DNA of 64,000 bases from Ochotona curzoniae (taxonomy: Eukaryota > Chordata > Mammalia > Lagomorpha > Ochotonidae): contig NW_024467120.1 in the NCBI RefSeq assembly GCF_017591425.1, positions 9,672,001-9,736,000 of the forward strand, given 5' to 3'. The position numbers were made by a program, and so were the translations under genes. Shown here piece after piece: positions 24,205-34,929 of the stretch. Numbering within the stretch: the first letter of the stretch is position 1; the number at the start of each line of letters is the position of its first letter. The notes beneath the pieces are model-generated. The model did no database searches and had not been told where the DNA came from. It saw only the letters and a program-made list of their open reading frames with translations.

Positions 24205-24470
24205 GTTTTTGTTTTTTAGAAATAGAGTAAGAATGTGACCTTACAATCACCACTTCACTCCCTAAAGATCTGTGATAATTAGAGGGTGTACAAAGCTGGG
24301 AAATCAGTCCAAGTTCCACTTGTGAGTGGAAGAAAGCCATTACCAGTGCCTATAAGGTCAGCATCATCAGGAGACAGGAATCAAGAACCAGGGCCATGTG
24401 TTGAACCCAGCTCTCTGATGTGGGCATCTAATATCTAGCTTAACTACTGGGCTAGATGCTTACGCCTAAA
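24205..24470 (-). mobile_element. CSINE, old
   Basis: Reverse CSINE of the older class. 'gtgttgaacccagctctctg' then 'atgtgggcatctaatatct' and 'gcttaactactgggctaga' are the head in reverse; 'aaatagagtaagaatgtgac' is the tail. The centre is diverged. Confidence 0.7.
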
Positions 24471-24493
24471 CCACTTTAAATGTTTCTCTGCTG

Positions 24494-24795
24494 GGCCAGT
24501 GCTACAGTATAGTGGGTTAAGTCTTTGCCTGTAGTCCTAGCATCACATAAGGGTGGCTGCTGCTCTGGAAAGCAGTGGAAGAGGGCCCAAATGCTTAGGT
24601 CTCTGCCTGCATGTGCAAGATAAGCAAAAGCTCCTGCCTCCCAACTCCTGGCCCTAGCCTAGCCCAGGCCCAGCCATTTCTAATCATTTGGAGAATGAAC
24701 CAGCAGATGAAAGACTCCTTTTCTCTCCCCAAGTCTCTCCCCCATCTCTGTCTCTGTAACTTTGCCTTTCAAATAATTAAGTCACTTTTTAAATA
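24494..24795 (+). mobile_element. CSINE, older subfamily
   Basis: Head 'gggccagtgctacagtatag' then 'tgggttaagtctttgcctg', body 'ggcccaaatgcttaggtctc', 'aatgaaccagcagatgaaag', a CT-rich tract and 'aactttgcctttcaaataat' tail. There is a deletion around the B box. Confidence 0.85.
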
Positions 24796-24799
24796 AGGT

Positions 24800-25485
24800 A
24801 TCTGTGAGAACCAGACTGGTAACAACTAGTAACAGTAGCACTTCTTGCACTTGGTTCAGGCAGAGGTGCTGTTCTGCATCACTTGTGAAAATGTTTAGTG
24901 TCCGAGTGATGGAAACTAACCTGGCAGCATCAATTAAAAGTAAAGTACATATGAGTATCCCCTGAAAGAACTGTGCCACTCCAGTAATTTCTGTAAGATT
25001 TTTAGAAATGAAAGTGATGGACATAGAACTTCTTTAGAAGAAGGTATTCAGAGACATTTTGGGTTACCATGGCTTAAAGTATTGGAGAAAGACATACGAT
25101 TTGATAAATAATTTAAGAAATAATCATGAAGCAAACCATGGGTCAATCATCAATTCATCCTGTAATAGATTAAGGTATTCTTGAAGGAGAAAAGAACGAT
25201 GTAGAAAAGCTTGCATACAGTGATTTCACTTTATTAAAATGAAATGATTATCAAATCTTCCATATATTCATCTTCCTTATTTATCACATGGATATATAGG
25301 GCAAAACTATCAGTAAGCAATCTCTTCTCCTTAAAATGCATTATTGGACTATGAATGGAATTGAAGACATTGGTATTGATGTGAGTGAGTGAGAGGGTGA
25401 TGAAAGAAAGAAAAGGATGTGACTAAAATTCAAAACAAAAGAAGGTTAATTTCTAAAAGCACATAAATATTAGCATTCATTCATT
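24800..25485. other. Unique intergenic DNA
   Basis: No gene or assignable repeat; an 80-codon minus frame (25024-24782) has no recognisable domain. Confidence 0.4.
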
Positions 25486-25489
25486 TCTT

Positions 25490-25715
25490 AAAAATAATAG
25501 CAAACACATAGTTCTTAGAGTATACTAGGCATTGTTCTAGTGTTTAATGTGTTCTTATACTTTTATCAGCTCTATGAAGCAGTTAATATCATAAACCTAT
25601 TTTTATACATGCTGCAATTTAGGCCCAGAAAATTTAAGAAGCCCCATAGGCACCGTGAGTCAATCAGCAACCTTCAGAACCCTAACTGCTCTGCCAAGGT
25701 CACACAGCAGCCCTC
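25490..25715 (+). repeat. MIR SINE, near complete
   Basis: Good match to MIR in sense: 'actaggcattgttctagtgt', 'atcagctctatgaagcagtt' then 'aatatcataaac', 'ttatacatgctgcaatttag', 'gcccagaaaatttaagaag' and 'tctgccaaggtcacacagca' (25691-25710). It is the best preserved of the MIRs in this window. Confidence 0.75.
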
Positions 25716-26605
25716 TCTTCCGGCTCTAAGGAAATCACTCACGTGGCTCCTCTGGTGAGACACAGGTGTCCACTGCAAAGTCAGCCTCAAAGTCGGATTC
25801 CTGAATCAATCTTTTTGTAAGTTTGTTGGATCTGGCCTCCAAAATCACCTCTAAATAAACTGACAAAATGCAGATTTCAAGCTGGCTGACAGGAAGAAGC
25901 CTGGCTTCTGTGTCATCACCCAAGCCTGGTCCTGTCCCCAGCCTTCCCCCCAGCAATTTGACATCTGAGAACTGTGATGCCTCTCAGCAAAAGGTCCCTC
26001 TGCCCATGGAAAGGCCTGTCTTGAAAGATATCTCTTGATCTTGACATGCATCAAAATGCATATTCAGGCTCTAGAAGAGCGAAGCCCAAGGTGATTCTGA
26101 ATGATGGAATGGGAGAGGGGAAAATGAAAGGTTCTTTCATTCTGAAATAGGTTGAATACACATGTGATTGCCTAGAGGGGACCTCTGATTGACAGGGAAG
26201 ATATGTGTTGGGACAGAGGTCAAAGGTGGATGGAGGGGTTCAGAATTGTCAATGTCCTCACTGTCACTAAGGCACTGAGCCAAAAGAGGCCAGCAGGAGA
26301 TGTGGAGAAAGGCGGGAAAGCTCTTATGTCAAGGACAATCTTGTGAACGAAGCAGGATGAAAACTGGGTAGCAGTGAGAAAGACAAGCAGGAAGAAGATG
26401 GGTAATAAACATGTCTGCTACATAAGGATGTCGGTGGGGCGGGGGGTAACAAAGAACGGGTGGTGCATTGATGGTAGGTGAGAATCAGCGGCTCAGAAGT
26501 CATATCGCTCCCAAAGAGTAGGAATCATGGGTGCCAAGAAGATGAGCATACAAGAAAATTCAAATTTGTTTTAAATTGTCATCCAAAACATTCTTAGGGA
26601 TGATA
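25716..26605. other. Unique intergenic DNA, somewhat less AT-rich
   Basis: No repeat is assigned. Overlapping minus-strand frames (26054-25735) have no recognisable domain. A G-rich patch lies at 26430-26447 ('ggtggggcggggggtaac'). Confidence 0.4.
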
Positions 26606-26611
26606 TACCAT

Positions 26612-26910
26612 GGGGCTATCACCATGGTTTAGTGTACTAAGCTTCCACATCTGGTGCTGGCACTCCATATAACTGCCAGTTCATGTCCCAGTTGCTCCAC
26701 TTCTGATCCAGTTCCATGCTTAAGACCTGCAAAAGCAGCATAGGATGGCCAAAGTGCTATGTGGGAAACCCATCAAAAGTTCCTGGCTTCTGGCTTCGAA
26801 TTGACTCAGCTCTGGCCATTGTGGCCATATGGGGAGGGATTCAGTGGAAGGAGGATTTCTCTCTCTCTCTGTAACTCTACCTTTCAAATGAAGATAAAAT
26901 AAATAACTGA
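26612..26910 (+). mobile_element. CSINE, older subfamily
   Basis: 'ggctatcaccatggtttagt' (diverged head), 'tcccagttgctccacttctg', 'ttcctggcttctggcttcga', 'ggccattgtggccatatggg', a CT tract, and 'taactctacctttcaaatga' tail. Confidence 0.85.
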
Positions 26911-26993
26911 ACATATATATACATATATAATAAATCATATATATGATATACAATTGATATAGTGAGAATAAATTACATATACACACACACATG
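26911..26993 (+). repeat. AT-rich microsatellite cluster
   Basis: Mixed (TA)n/(CATA)n sequence at 26911-26960 followed by (CA)n at 26979-26992. It has grown from the tail of the preceding SINE. Confidence 0.8.
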
Positions 26994-27008
26994 AAAAGAA
27001 TGATATAG

Positions 27009-27325
27009 TGAGTCTGGCATTGTGGCATGTGGGTTAACAATGCCAGCATCCCATATGGGCATCAGCTGGAGTGTCAGTGGCTCTGCTTTGATCCAATTCC
27101 CTGCTAATGCACTTGGGAAATCAGATGATTGGGCCCCTGTGTCCACATGAATGAATTAACAAATAAATGAATGCTTCATCCTAAATGAAGGTCTTGGTTC
27201 CTGGATTTGTTCTAGCTAAGCCCTGGCCTTTGTGGCCGTTTGGGGAGTGTTAGTGGATGGAAGCTGTCTTTCTCTTCTTTCTCTGTCATCCTGTTGCTTT
27301 TTTCAAATAAGTCTTTTTTTTAAAG
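27009..27325 (+). mobile_element. CSINE with internal insertion
   Basis: Head 'gtctggcattgtggcatgtg', then 'cccatatgggcatcagctgg' and 'tccctgctaatgcacttggg'. At about 27149-27183 an AT-rich segment of roughly 35 bases interrupts the body, and the SINE then resumes at 'gaaggtcttggttcctgg' to end in 'ttttttcaaataagtctttt'. Confidence 0.82.
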
Positions 27326-27723
27326 AAGGGTCACACACTAGTATACTGTTAATGATATCTCTTAAAATTCATTGTGAATGAGTAAACTTGACATGTATTC
27401 ATTTGCTTTTCTTTTCATTTAACTCTTTACCTAATGGAACATTAATCCATTGATATAATGTAATTGAAAATATGTCGTCTCAAAAAAGTTAATCCTGGTT
27501 AACACCAAGTATACTTCCAATAGATGATCAGTGGCATCACATTCTTTAAAAAATACATTAACTACTGAGTTGATGAATAGAAGATTATACACACAAAGTG
27601 TTTTCAGCAAACCAATAGTCAAATAAGCCATTACTAAGCCATGGAAAAATGGAGAGGTGACCTTAAAACTGTGATATAAAGGTCAAATCACCAATTGGCT
27701 TCTGGAATCAGATATTTCTCAAG

Positions 27724-27728
27724 CTTGG
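27724..27728. repeat. Left target-site duplication of the solo LTR
   Basis: 'cttgg' immediately left of the LTR, repeated exactly at 28319-28323. Confidence 0.7.
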
Positions 27729-28318
27729 TGTTGTGAGTTGACCAAATCTACCCCAGAAATGAGTCAGAGGTAGACGCTTAGAGGTTCAGATCTCATTATT
27801 CAGCGGCTGGTGCTGACCGGTGAACTGTCCCATAGCACTGCAAGCAAAGAGGGAACAGTCCTGACCAGCTGTGTTAGGGGTTTTTAAGTAGGAATCATCC
27901 AATCAACTAAGAGCACTGGCACATGATACAAATCATTCAATTAACCAAGCACTATTAGTCCACCGCAGTGGCATGAAAGAGGCACCCAATTAATTTAAGC
28001 ATCATGCACCTTAAACTGCACAATCAGTAAGAGACACATCCTATCTACCAGCAAACCGAGCCAGGCAAATAGTTCTTTCCAATTCCACGTAGAGAAATGA
28101 CTTTGGAGCAATCAGCTTACTGCCAGAGCTGTAAAAGAAAAGCAAGTTCTCATACTACAACGGACAGCTTCTTGCGATAAGCACTCTCATTCATATTCCT
28201 GGGACTTTCCAAGAACCCAAAGTCTTCCCGAGAACCCAAGGCTATGGACACATGTTCTGGAAATGTTACAAGAGATCTAGCCTTACTGTCACCATTTGTC
28301 ATTGTCTGGCCTGTCACA
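27729..28318 (-). mobile_element. Solo LTR of an endogenous retrovirus
   Basis: 590 bases bounded by 'tgttgtgagttg' and 'ctggcctgtcaca' on the plus strand, so both ends are the TG...CA expected of an LTR, flanked by an exact 5-bp duplication. On the minus strand the layout fits U3-R-U5: inverted CCAAT-type boxes ('ttgattggatg', 27896-27906), a TATA-like 'tacttaaaaacccc' (27877-27890), and an AATAAT-type signal near 27795-27800, leaving a short U5. No internal retroviral sequence lies next to it, so it is a solo LTR produced by recombination. Family not assigned. Confidence 0.72.
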
Positions 28319-28323
28319 CTTGG
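28319..28323. repeat. Right target-site duplication of the solo LTR
   Basis: Exact copy of the 'cttgg' at 27724-27728. Confidence 0.7.
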
Positions 28324-28740
28324 ACCTGCTCCAATTGTTACGACTTCTTTCTGTGCAGGAAACTTCTGCTGTGTCTAAAAAGAACATATTAAAAAAATCT
28401 ACAAAATTCTACAGCACAAGAATATTAACGTACAATTTTTTTTTAAGGCATAGCCTATTTTAAAAGAAAACTGCTATAAGTAAAACAAGTGTTTTTTTTT
28501 TTTTACCCTAACAAAGTTTTTCATATATGACATGGAAAGAGCATTAACATGCTGTTTTTGGAAAGGTAAAATAATGAGGGGACTAAAAAATAAAAACAGT
28601 GTTGGACTTTAATCATCACCCAGGCCAGCCATTTCTGTGCTGATCCAGTGTGATTCTAAGGAAGTCACTGAGGTGCAACCACATGGCAGAACAAAGAAAA
28701 GAGGAAGAAAAATGACACTGCCTACAGACCGCACAGGAGG
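28324..28740. other. Unique intergenic DNA
   Basis: T-tracts at 28437-28444 and 28492-28504; otherwise nothing assignable. Confidence 0.45.
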
Positions 28741-28744
28741 AAGG

Positions 28745-29040
28745 AGCGGGCGGGCTGTGGTGTCACACGTTCAGCTGCTACTTGGGTTGGCTGCATCCTG
28801 AATCACGGTGCCTGGGATGAAGACCCACCTTCTATCTTCCCCTCCTGGGAAGCAGCAGATGATGGCTCAAGTATTGCAGTTCCACTACTTACACAGGATA
28901 TACACATTGAGTCCAAGGCTTCTGGCTTCTATTTTGTTCAACTCTGGCCATTGCAGGCATTTGAGGAGTGAACCTGGTAGAGAAAGATTTCACTTTTTCT
29001 TCTCTTCTCTCCCTTTGTCAGTCACTCCGTTTTTAAAATA
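28745..29040 (+). mobile_element. CSINE, old
   Basis: Head 'gcgggcgggctgtggtgtca', then 'cctgggaagcagcagatgat', 'ggcttctggcttctattttg', 'tggccattgcaggcatttga', 'ggagtgaacctgg' and a CT-rich tail ending at 'tttttaaaata'. Confidence 0.8.
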
Positions 29041-29069
29041 GAAAAACTGAATCAACCAATATTTACAAA

Positions 29070-29115
29070 AAGAATAAAGAGTGGCAGATGTTTGGCCTAG
29101 TAGACAAGATACTGG
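29070..29115 (+). mobile_element. CSINE head fragment
   Basis: 'ggcagatgtttggcctagta' then 'gacaagatactgg' resembles only the first 40 bases of a CSINE. A chance match cannot be excluded. Confidence 0.35.
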
Positions 29116-29363
29116 TAAGACACGTAATATTAATATAAAGAAATTAGCACATATTAAACAGCTGAGATTTTACAGTGTACTTTCATTGTGGGCACCTGAA
29201 CTATCTGACTTTCCTTGAACTCTGGATAAAAAAGTTGACCAAGTTACAGAGCCAAAATATTAGGACTTTTTAGTTAGCTGGCTATGCCTTGAGTCCTGAT
29301 CATCCATTTTTATTTCTTTTGATGGTATATACTAAGCAGCATATATGTGTGTCTCTGTGTGTG

Positions 29364-29665
29364 TATTTTTTACTTGAATGTCAGAGTTACAGAGAGACAG
29401 AAGGTGAGATAGATCTTCCATCTGCTGGCTCATCCCCCCAAATGGTTGCAATGGCTGGAGCTGAGCCATTGTGAAGCTGGGAGCCAGGAGCTTCTTCCAG
29501 GTGCCTGACATGGGTACAGGGGTCGGACATCTTGGGTCATCCTCTGCTGCTTTCCCAGGCCACAAGCTGGGAGCTGGATTGGAAATGGAGCTCTCAGGAA
29601 TGGAACCATCATTCTTATGGGATGTTGGCACTACAGCCTGATAAGCTGCAGCAGCAGCTCCAAAG
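29364..29665 (-). mobile_element. CSINE, intermediate age
   Basis: Reverse copy: 'ttacttgaatgtcagagtta', 'gatcttccatctgctggctc', 'gggagccaggagcttcttcc', 'ccaggccacaagctgggagc', head remnants to about 29665. Frames over it on both strands are shadows. Confidence 0.88.
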
Positions 29666-30356
29666 GAATAATTCTGTTGATTCACTTTCTAGTTTGCTCT
29701 CAGAAAGTCTACTTTCTACATAATCATATCCACAACACTGTACAGGTCCCATGGCTGCCACCATAACCTCACTGCTCATTATGTTACCTATACCCACCTC
29801 ACATGTCACCTGCCCTTTTATTCCAAGATGCTACAGACTGCATCACTATCAAGCAATCCTTTTTCTTTTAAAAACTTCACCTATCTCAACCGGGTGAATG
29901 ATCTCCCCTGGGCTTTGCAACACTGTTGGTACATTTTTCAGCATCATCTCTTGCTTCTTCGCCAAAATAGATTGTACAATGGACATATATACATGAGACA
30001 TATTCAGCCAGAGGACTTTGTGCTCTGACATAATATATGCACTCTGAAATGTCCTTCCTATTGCCTTAAAATTTCCAATATCTGATACAGCAGTGATAGG
30101 ATTTTAATCTTACGTCCTATACATCATTATTTTCTCCAAGCTTGTAAAACAATATTTGTCAAAGTGCTGGAGTTGCCTCTGAATCCTGTCTCAAGAGGGT
30201 GCTCACTTTCGAGTATTCAGAATGCAATCCCATATGCAATCTCCTCATTCCTGTTGGTATGGATAAGCTCTATCTTAGAGTTCCCACAGTACTTGGACTT
30301 AGCAGATTAGTACTACTCCTCTTTGAGCCAAGTAATGCATGATTCTTTCTAGATAA
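29666..30356. other. Unique intergenic DNA
   Basis: No gene or assigned repeat. Complementary-strand short frames at 29828-30031 overlap each other and are not convincing. Confidence 0.45.
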
Positions 30357-30368
30357 GAATCTTGTGGC

Positions 30369-30706
30369 TTGGGCTTGGCAGGGTACCCTATCAGCTAAAG
30401 TCCTCACCTTACATGTGCTGGGATCCCACATGGGTGCTGGTTCATGTTTCAACTGCTCCACTTTCCTTCCAGCTCCCTGCTTGTGTCCTGGGAAAATAGT
30501 AGAGGATGGCCCAAGGTCTTGAGACCCTGCACCTGCATGGAAGACTTGGTTCCTGGTTCCTGGTGCCTGGCTCCTGGCTTTGGATCAGCTCAGCTCCTGC
30601 TGTTGCAGCCACTTGGAGAGTAAACCAGTGGGTGGAAGATCTTTTTCTCTGTCTCTCCTTCTCTCTGTAAATCTGACTTTTCAATAAAAATAAATCTTTT
30701 AAAAAA
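30369..30706 (+). mobile_element. CSINE, young, with target-site duplication
   Basis: Full-length: 'gggcttggcagggtacccta', 'cagctaaagtcctcacctt', 'gatcccacatgggtgctggt', 'ccttccagctccctgcttgt', 'ttttcaataaaaataaatct', A-tail to 30706. Flanking duplication 'gaatcttgtggc' (30357-30368) and 'gagtcctgtggc' (30707-30718), two differences in 12. Confidence 0.92.
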
Positions 30707-30715
30707 GAGTCCTGT

Positions 30716-30937
30716 GGCCAGGTCTGGTGCTGTAGCACAGTGGGTTACCAATGGCCCGTAGCACCAGTATCCCATGTGGTGCTTTAGTCTACCTCAGTCA
30801 TGGTCACTACGGTTATTTGGAAAATAAACCAGCAGATGAAAGACCTCTGTGTGTGTCTGTCTCTCCTTCTCTTTGTAACTCTGCCCTTAAAATAAAGGAA
30901 CATTTCTTAATTAAAAAACAAAACAAAACAAAAAAAC
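30716..30937 (+). mobile_element. CSINE, older, internally deleted
   Basis: Head 'tctggtgctgtagcacagtg' then 'ggttaccaatggcccgtag' runs straight into 'gtggtgctttagtctacctc' and the tail 'taactctgcccttaaaataa', losing roughly 100 bases of body. The A-rich tail 30914-30935 is now (AAAAC)n-like. The younger SINE at 30369 inserted at its 5' end. Confidence 0.8.
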
Positions 30938-30939
30938 CT

Positions 30940-33900
30940 CATGTGGCCATGAGAAACCTTGCAGTAGACCTTAAAGGTAATAAATATGCCCCGTGTTTAC
31001 ATCATTTGTAAACACAGCAGAAGTAGCAAGAATTTTTGCCAAATGATGTGGGTCCTGTTTGCCGACCCACAAGAATAAGAAATATCTGAAGAATCCGGAT
31101 TTGGAGTGCACTCAAGCACACATCTCTATCCTCTGTCTCAGTTGGACATTCTTCCCTAGTCAGGGTTATCACCTCAGCATAGCCCACTTCCGATGCTTTG
31201 GGACATGACTGCTAAAGCACACTTACTCTTGTAAATGCCACACAGGTATGAGATTAGTTTTTCTTGTCATGTAGATTAAAAGGTGGATTTCTCTTTCCGT
31301 TGCCAAGAGATTCTCCGGTTTTTGCTATTTGCTTGGAATCGTTGAGGGCAGCCTCTGCCGTGTAGGTCTTCTGCCCATGTGTGCCATTCTTCAGCCATCG
31401 GAAGAATAGATGGCTCATAGACAAGGAATGCATGAGACAGCACTGCAGGGCATCCACTAGGACATCAAAGCAATAGGTGAGATCCCCAATAAAGGGAAAT
31501 AGGTAATCTGTGCAAGGTGTGCCTTGGATCGATGACTGGAGTTGAGCAGAAACACCACACCCAAATTAGATATGAACTGCTTATGAGTCAAGCAATCTGG
31601 GGACAGTTACGAGCAGCATGCCAAAACAAGGTGTATGTTCTTCCACAATCAGGATCCTCCACAAGAATTGGAATTGGAGCGACATAAAACACCCTGATAT
31701 CTGCCGTGTTACATGCTTGCTAAAATCCATGTGTCTTCTGAATTCCAGGGCGAGCCTTCAGTAAGCCAAATACATCACATATTTAGTGTAGATTAGAGAG
31801 AATTCTGCCTGAAAAATCAGATTGCCACAGTGTGACAGATGGTCCGGGTGTCCAATTGAAAAGGATGTTTGTAGAAATAATTATGCCCATCTACAGGCAA
31901 TTGTCCATAAAACCATGAGGAGAAGATTTTGAAGGTGTTTCAAGATATGAACTCTGTGCTGGATAGATGACTTGGAATATTAATGCTGCGAAATCTACTA
32001 TCATTCTTAATCCTTCCTCTGAGACATATGTAAGCTTCACATGTATATTCTATGAGTTTAGATACTGAGCTTTGGAAAAAGTACTCTGCAATGAAAGCAC
32101 AGGAGCCAAGTTTTCAGTTCAACCTTGAGTGTGTGCTTATTTGCAATGCAAAATAACTGATAACACAAGACAGAGAAACGGATAGAATGAAAGTATACCA
32201 CTTTGACTTAAAGCATGCATTTCCATTTATACAAATGTGTGCATAACCCAAGTGTGATTATTTGTTGATTTAAAAAAGCAAAACCTTTCAAAACTTAAAT
32301 GAAAATTCCCAGATAGATGTACTAATATATTTTTCTCATTCATTGCAAATATCACTAACCCCTTTTTTCATATAGCTTAAAGTGCAAGTTACTTTCACTG
32401 CTTCCAGGAAGTCTCCAAATCTTTACTTCTACACGCTAAAACAGAAACCAGTAACAATTTAGTCTTTGTCCTTAGTTTCTGGCAGAGTTCCTATAATCCT
32501 TAGAATCTCCAAAATGAGAAGAATGTCTTCTGTATGCTAATGAAATGACTGGTGGCTTGGATCCCTAGATGGCTTTCTGGTGGGGACTGGTTGCTAAAAC
32601 GAAGTGTGATTAGAGGGAGGTGAATTACAGCTTAGGTCTTTCTCATCTCAATCTCTATAATATTGGCGAGCTCATGTTTTAACCATACTCCCACTTCTCA
32701 TCCTTTTTACTATTCTGTGTGTAAGCTCTTTGCCTGTATTAGATAAATGTTGTTGCATAAAAGATAATAAAATATCTGTGGCATCTATCATAAGTGTCAG
32801 CTGTAGGTTGGTCAGACTGAAGTCAATCCAGGCTTGACTTGGCTTGTATTCAAGTTGTACTTTGGGTCCACGTCCGATCGATGGTCAGCACACCAAGGCT
32901 ATCGGAAAGCTGTATTGTAGTACCGAAAAGTTCTTACTGAATGAGCACACTGCAAGACTTGTGTCAGAATTGCTAACATCCCTTTAGCCAAAAAATGGTC
33001 ATATGCCAAAGTCCAAAGTCTTGGGATTAGGAAATAACTCTTTCCTGGAGCTGGAGATGGGAAGAAGTAAATAGTTTGCTAACATTGATCTAATAGTCTA
33101 AATTTATCACGTCCTTATGACTAATGATTCTCAATATCTTTTCTTTGCAGTTTCTTATCTTTCTTTATTTTCTGTTTATATACATACAGAGATCTATTTA
33201 AATACACACATATTTCAAATTCCCAATTATTTTCCCACAGATGGTTAAACACTCAACCTGTTTCCTTTCCCTTCCTTTGTGTTTCCTTCGGTCAGTGAGC
33301 AGCACTGTCACTCACCAAATAACATGACCCAACAACAAGGGGCAACCTCAGCCACCATCCTTTTGCTTAGCAACTCCCCAGTAAAAACAATCACAAAATA
33401 AAAGACATCTTCATAACTCCAAAATACATTTTAGTTATCAGATTTATACAAGTGACACTCCTGTCTTATATAATCATGTCAATATTTTTCCACTTATTTA
33501 ATATCAAATTAATTTTGCTTGTTAACACTCATGTTCTTCCTCAACAATGAACATTTGGTTATTTTTACAAGAACTCTATTCCTTCTTCCAACCCACCGGC
33601 CGCACACAAGCATCGTTCAGTAACTTCAACAGGCCTGTCTTGTGATTCTTTCTCTCCTTAATGCATGTTCTACCATACGAAACGTCTTTCTGTTTCTTGA
33701 AAGGTTCATCTTTCTTTCTGTCTCCTGGCCTTCATCTGTGCTATTCAATCTTTTAGAATGATTCTTTCTTTTCTCCTGCTCCACCTGTTATTTCTTCAGC
33801 ACTCACAAATCATTTTAAAAGCTATTTCACATTCTGTAACTTCATAACATTCTACACTCTTAAAGAACAAAGAGGAAAACTGTAACCAAATATCCAGTTT

Positions 33901-33940
33901 TGTTCCTTCCAATCCACTTGTACTTCTTTTATTATTTTTT
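30940..33940. other. Long repeat-poor stretch with possible pseudogene remnant
   Basis: Three kilobases without an assignable SINE or L1. The part at 31250-31960 has several adjacent minus-strand frames with coding-like, non-repetitive composition (best: 31457-31254, 67 codons), broken by stops and frame changes. I cannot match them to a protein. See findings. The rest is ordinary AT-rich sequence. Confidence 0.35.
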
Positions 33941-33944
33941 TTTA

Positions 33945-34161
33945 ATTTTTGGTTCTATTAATTTACTTATTGATAAATCAGGGGGACAGAGAAAGAGAGA
34001 AATTAATTTCCCAGCTGATGGCTCATTTCCTTAATACCTGTAACTACCAGGGACTGGTGAGATCAAATTCAGGAGCAGAAATTCAATCTGTACTTCTAAA
34101 CACATGATAAGGATAGTCATGCTTGACTTACTGACTGCAGGGCACAAATTAATGAGAACCT
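33945..34161 (-). mobile_element. Old CSINE, left part, interrupted
   Basis: Reverse-orientation tail and body of an old CSINE: 'ttattgataaatcaggggga', 'ccagctgatggctcatttcc', 'agatcaaattcaggagcaga'. It continues after the younger insertion at 34513. Confidence 0.55.
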
Positions 34162-34173
34162 GGAATTAAGAGC
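34162..34173. repeat. Left target-site duplication of nested CSINE
   Basis: 'ggaattaagagc', paired with 'gaaattaaaagc' at 34513-34524; two differences in 12. Confidence 0.7.
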
Positions 34174-34512
34174 CAGGTGCGGTAGCCTAGCAGCTAAAAT
34201 CCTCCACTTGCAAGCACCAAGATCCCATATGGGCGTCACTTCTGATCCAGGTGACCCTACATCCCATCCAACTTCTTGCTTGTGTCCTGGGATAGAATTC
34301 GAGAACAGCCCAAAGCCTTGGGACCCTGCACCCAAGTGGGAGACCTAAAAGAGCTCCTGGCTCCTGGCTTCGGATTGGCTCAACTCCAGCTGTTGCGGCC
34401 ACTTGGTGAGTGAATCAACAGATGGAAAATCTTCCTCTCTGTCTCTCTTTCTTTCTGTATTTTTGACTTTCCAATGCCAATAAAAATAAATCTTTAAAAC
34501 AAACAAAACCCC
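34174..34512 (+). mobile_element. CSINE, young, nested in an older CSINE
   Basis: Pika-type copy with 'ggtagcctagcagctaaaat', 'gatcccatatgggcgtcact', 'agcccaaagccttgggaccc', 'ctggcttcggattggctcaa', and tail 'taaaaataaatctttaaaac'. Flanked by an imperfect 12-bp duplication. The B box has decayed ('cttctgatccagg'). Confidence 0.92.
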
Positions 34513-34605
34513 GAAATTAAAAGCAGAGCAGAACTCAAACCCAGGCACTTTGACATGGAATGCGAGCATCCTGAGTGATGAGCTGACTATTGTGCCAAAA
34601 TACCT
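34513..34605 (-). mobile_element. Old CSINE, right part (head)
   Basis: 'agaactcaaacccaggcact' then 'ttgacatggaatgcgagcat' and 'gatgagctgactattgtgcc' is the reversed head of an older CSINE, continuing the piece at 33945-34161. Confidence 0.75.
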
Positions 34606-34609
34606 ACTC

Positions 34610-34925
34610 TGCTCTATTGCCCTTTTAGTGATTAGTCATGTGCAGACAAAGATTGCTTCTGTCTTGCTCATTTCTGTATCTTTAGAATTCAGTGATTAAT
34701 AAACAATCTCTGAAAATCAACAACTGTTCTATACCAAATAAGTAATTAAAATCTTGACTATCATTGAACTGATAAAAGAAAATGTATTGTGTATTAAGAT
34801 GGGCATTATACATAATAAAGCGTTTAATTCACAAAATCTGTAACTTGCATTGACCTGAACAAGATGAGCAACTGACATACTTGCAAAGAACGTAAACAAA
34901 TGAATCTGTTGTTCCATTTAAAGAT
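34610..34925. other. Unique AT-rich DNA
   Basis: Nothing assignable; a 62-codon minus frame (34917-34729) has no recognisable domain. Confidence 0.4.
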
Positions 34926-34929
34926 TTCA

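Noticed and set aside
29332..29685. 117-codon minus-strand open frame
   Set aside because: Shadow of the CSINE at 29364-29665.
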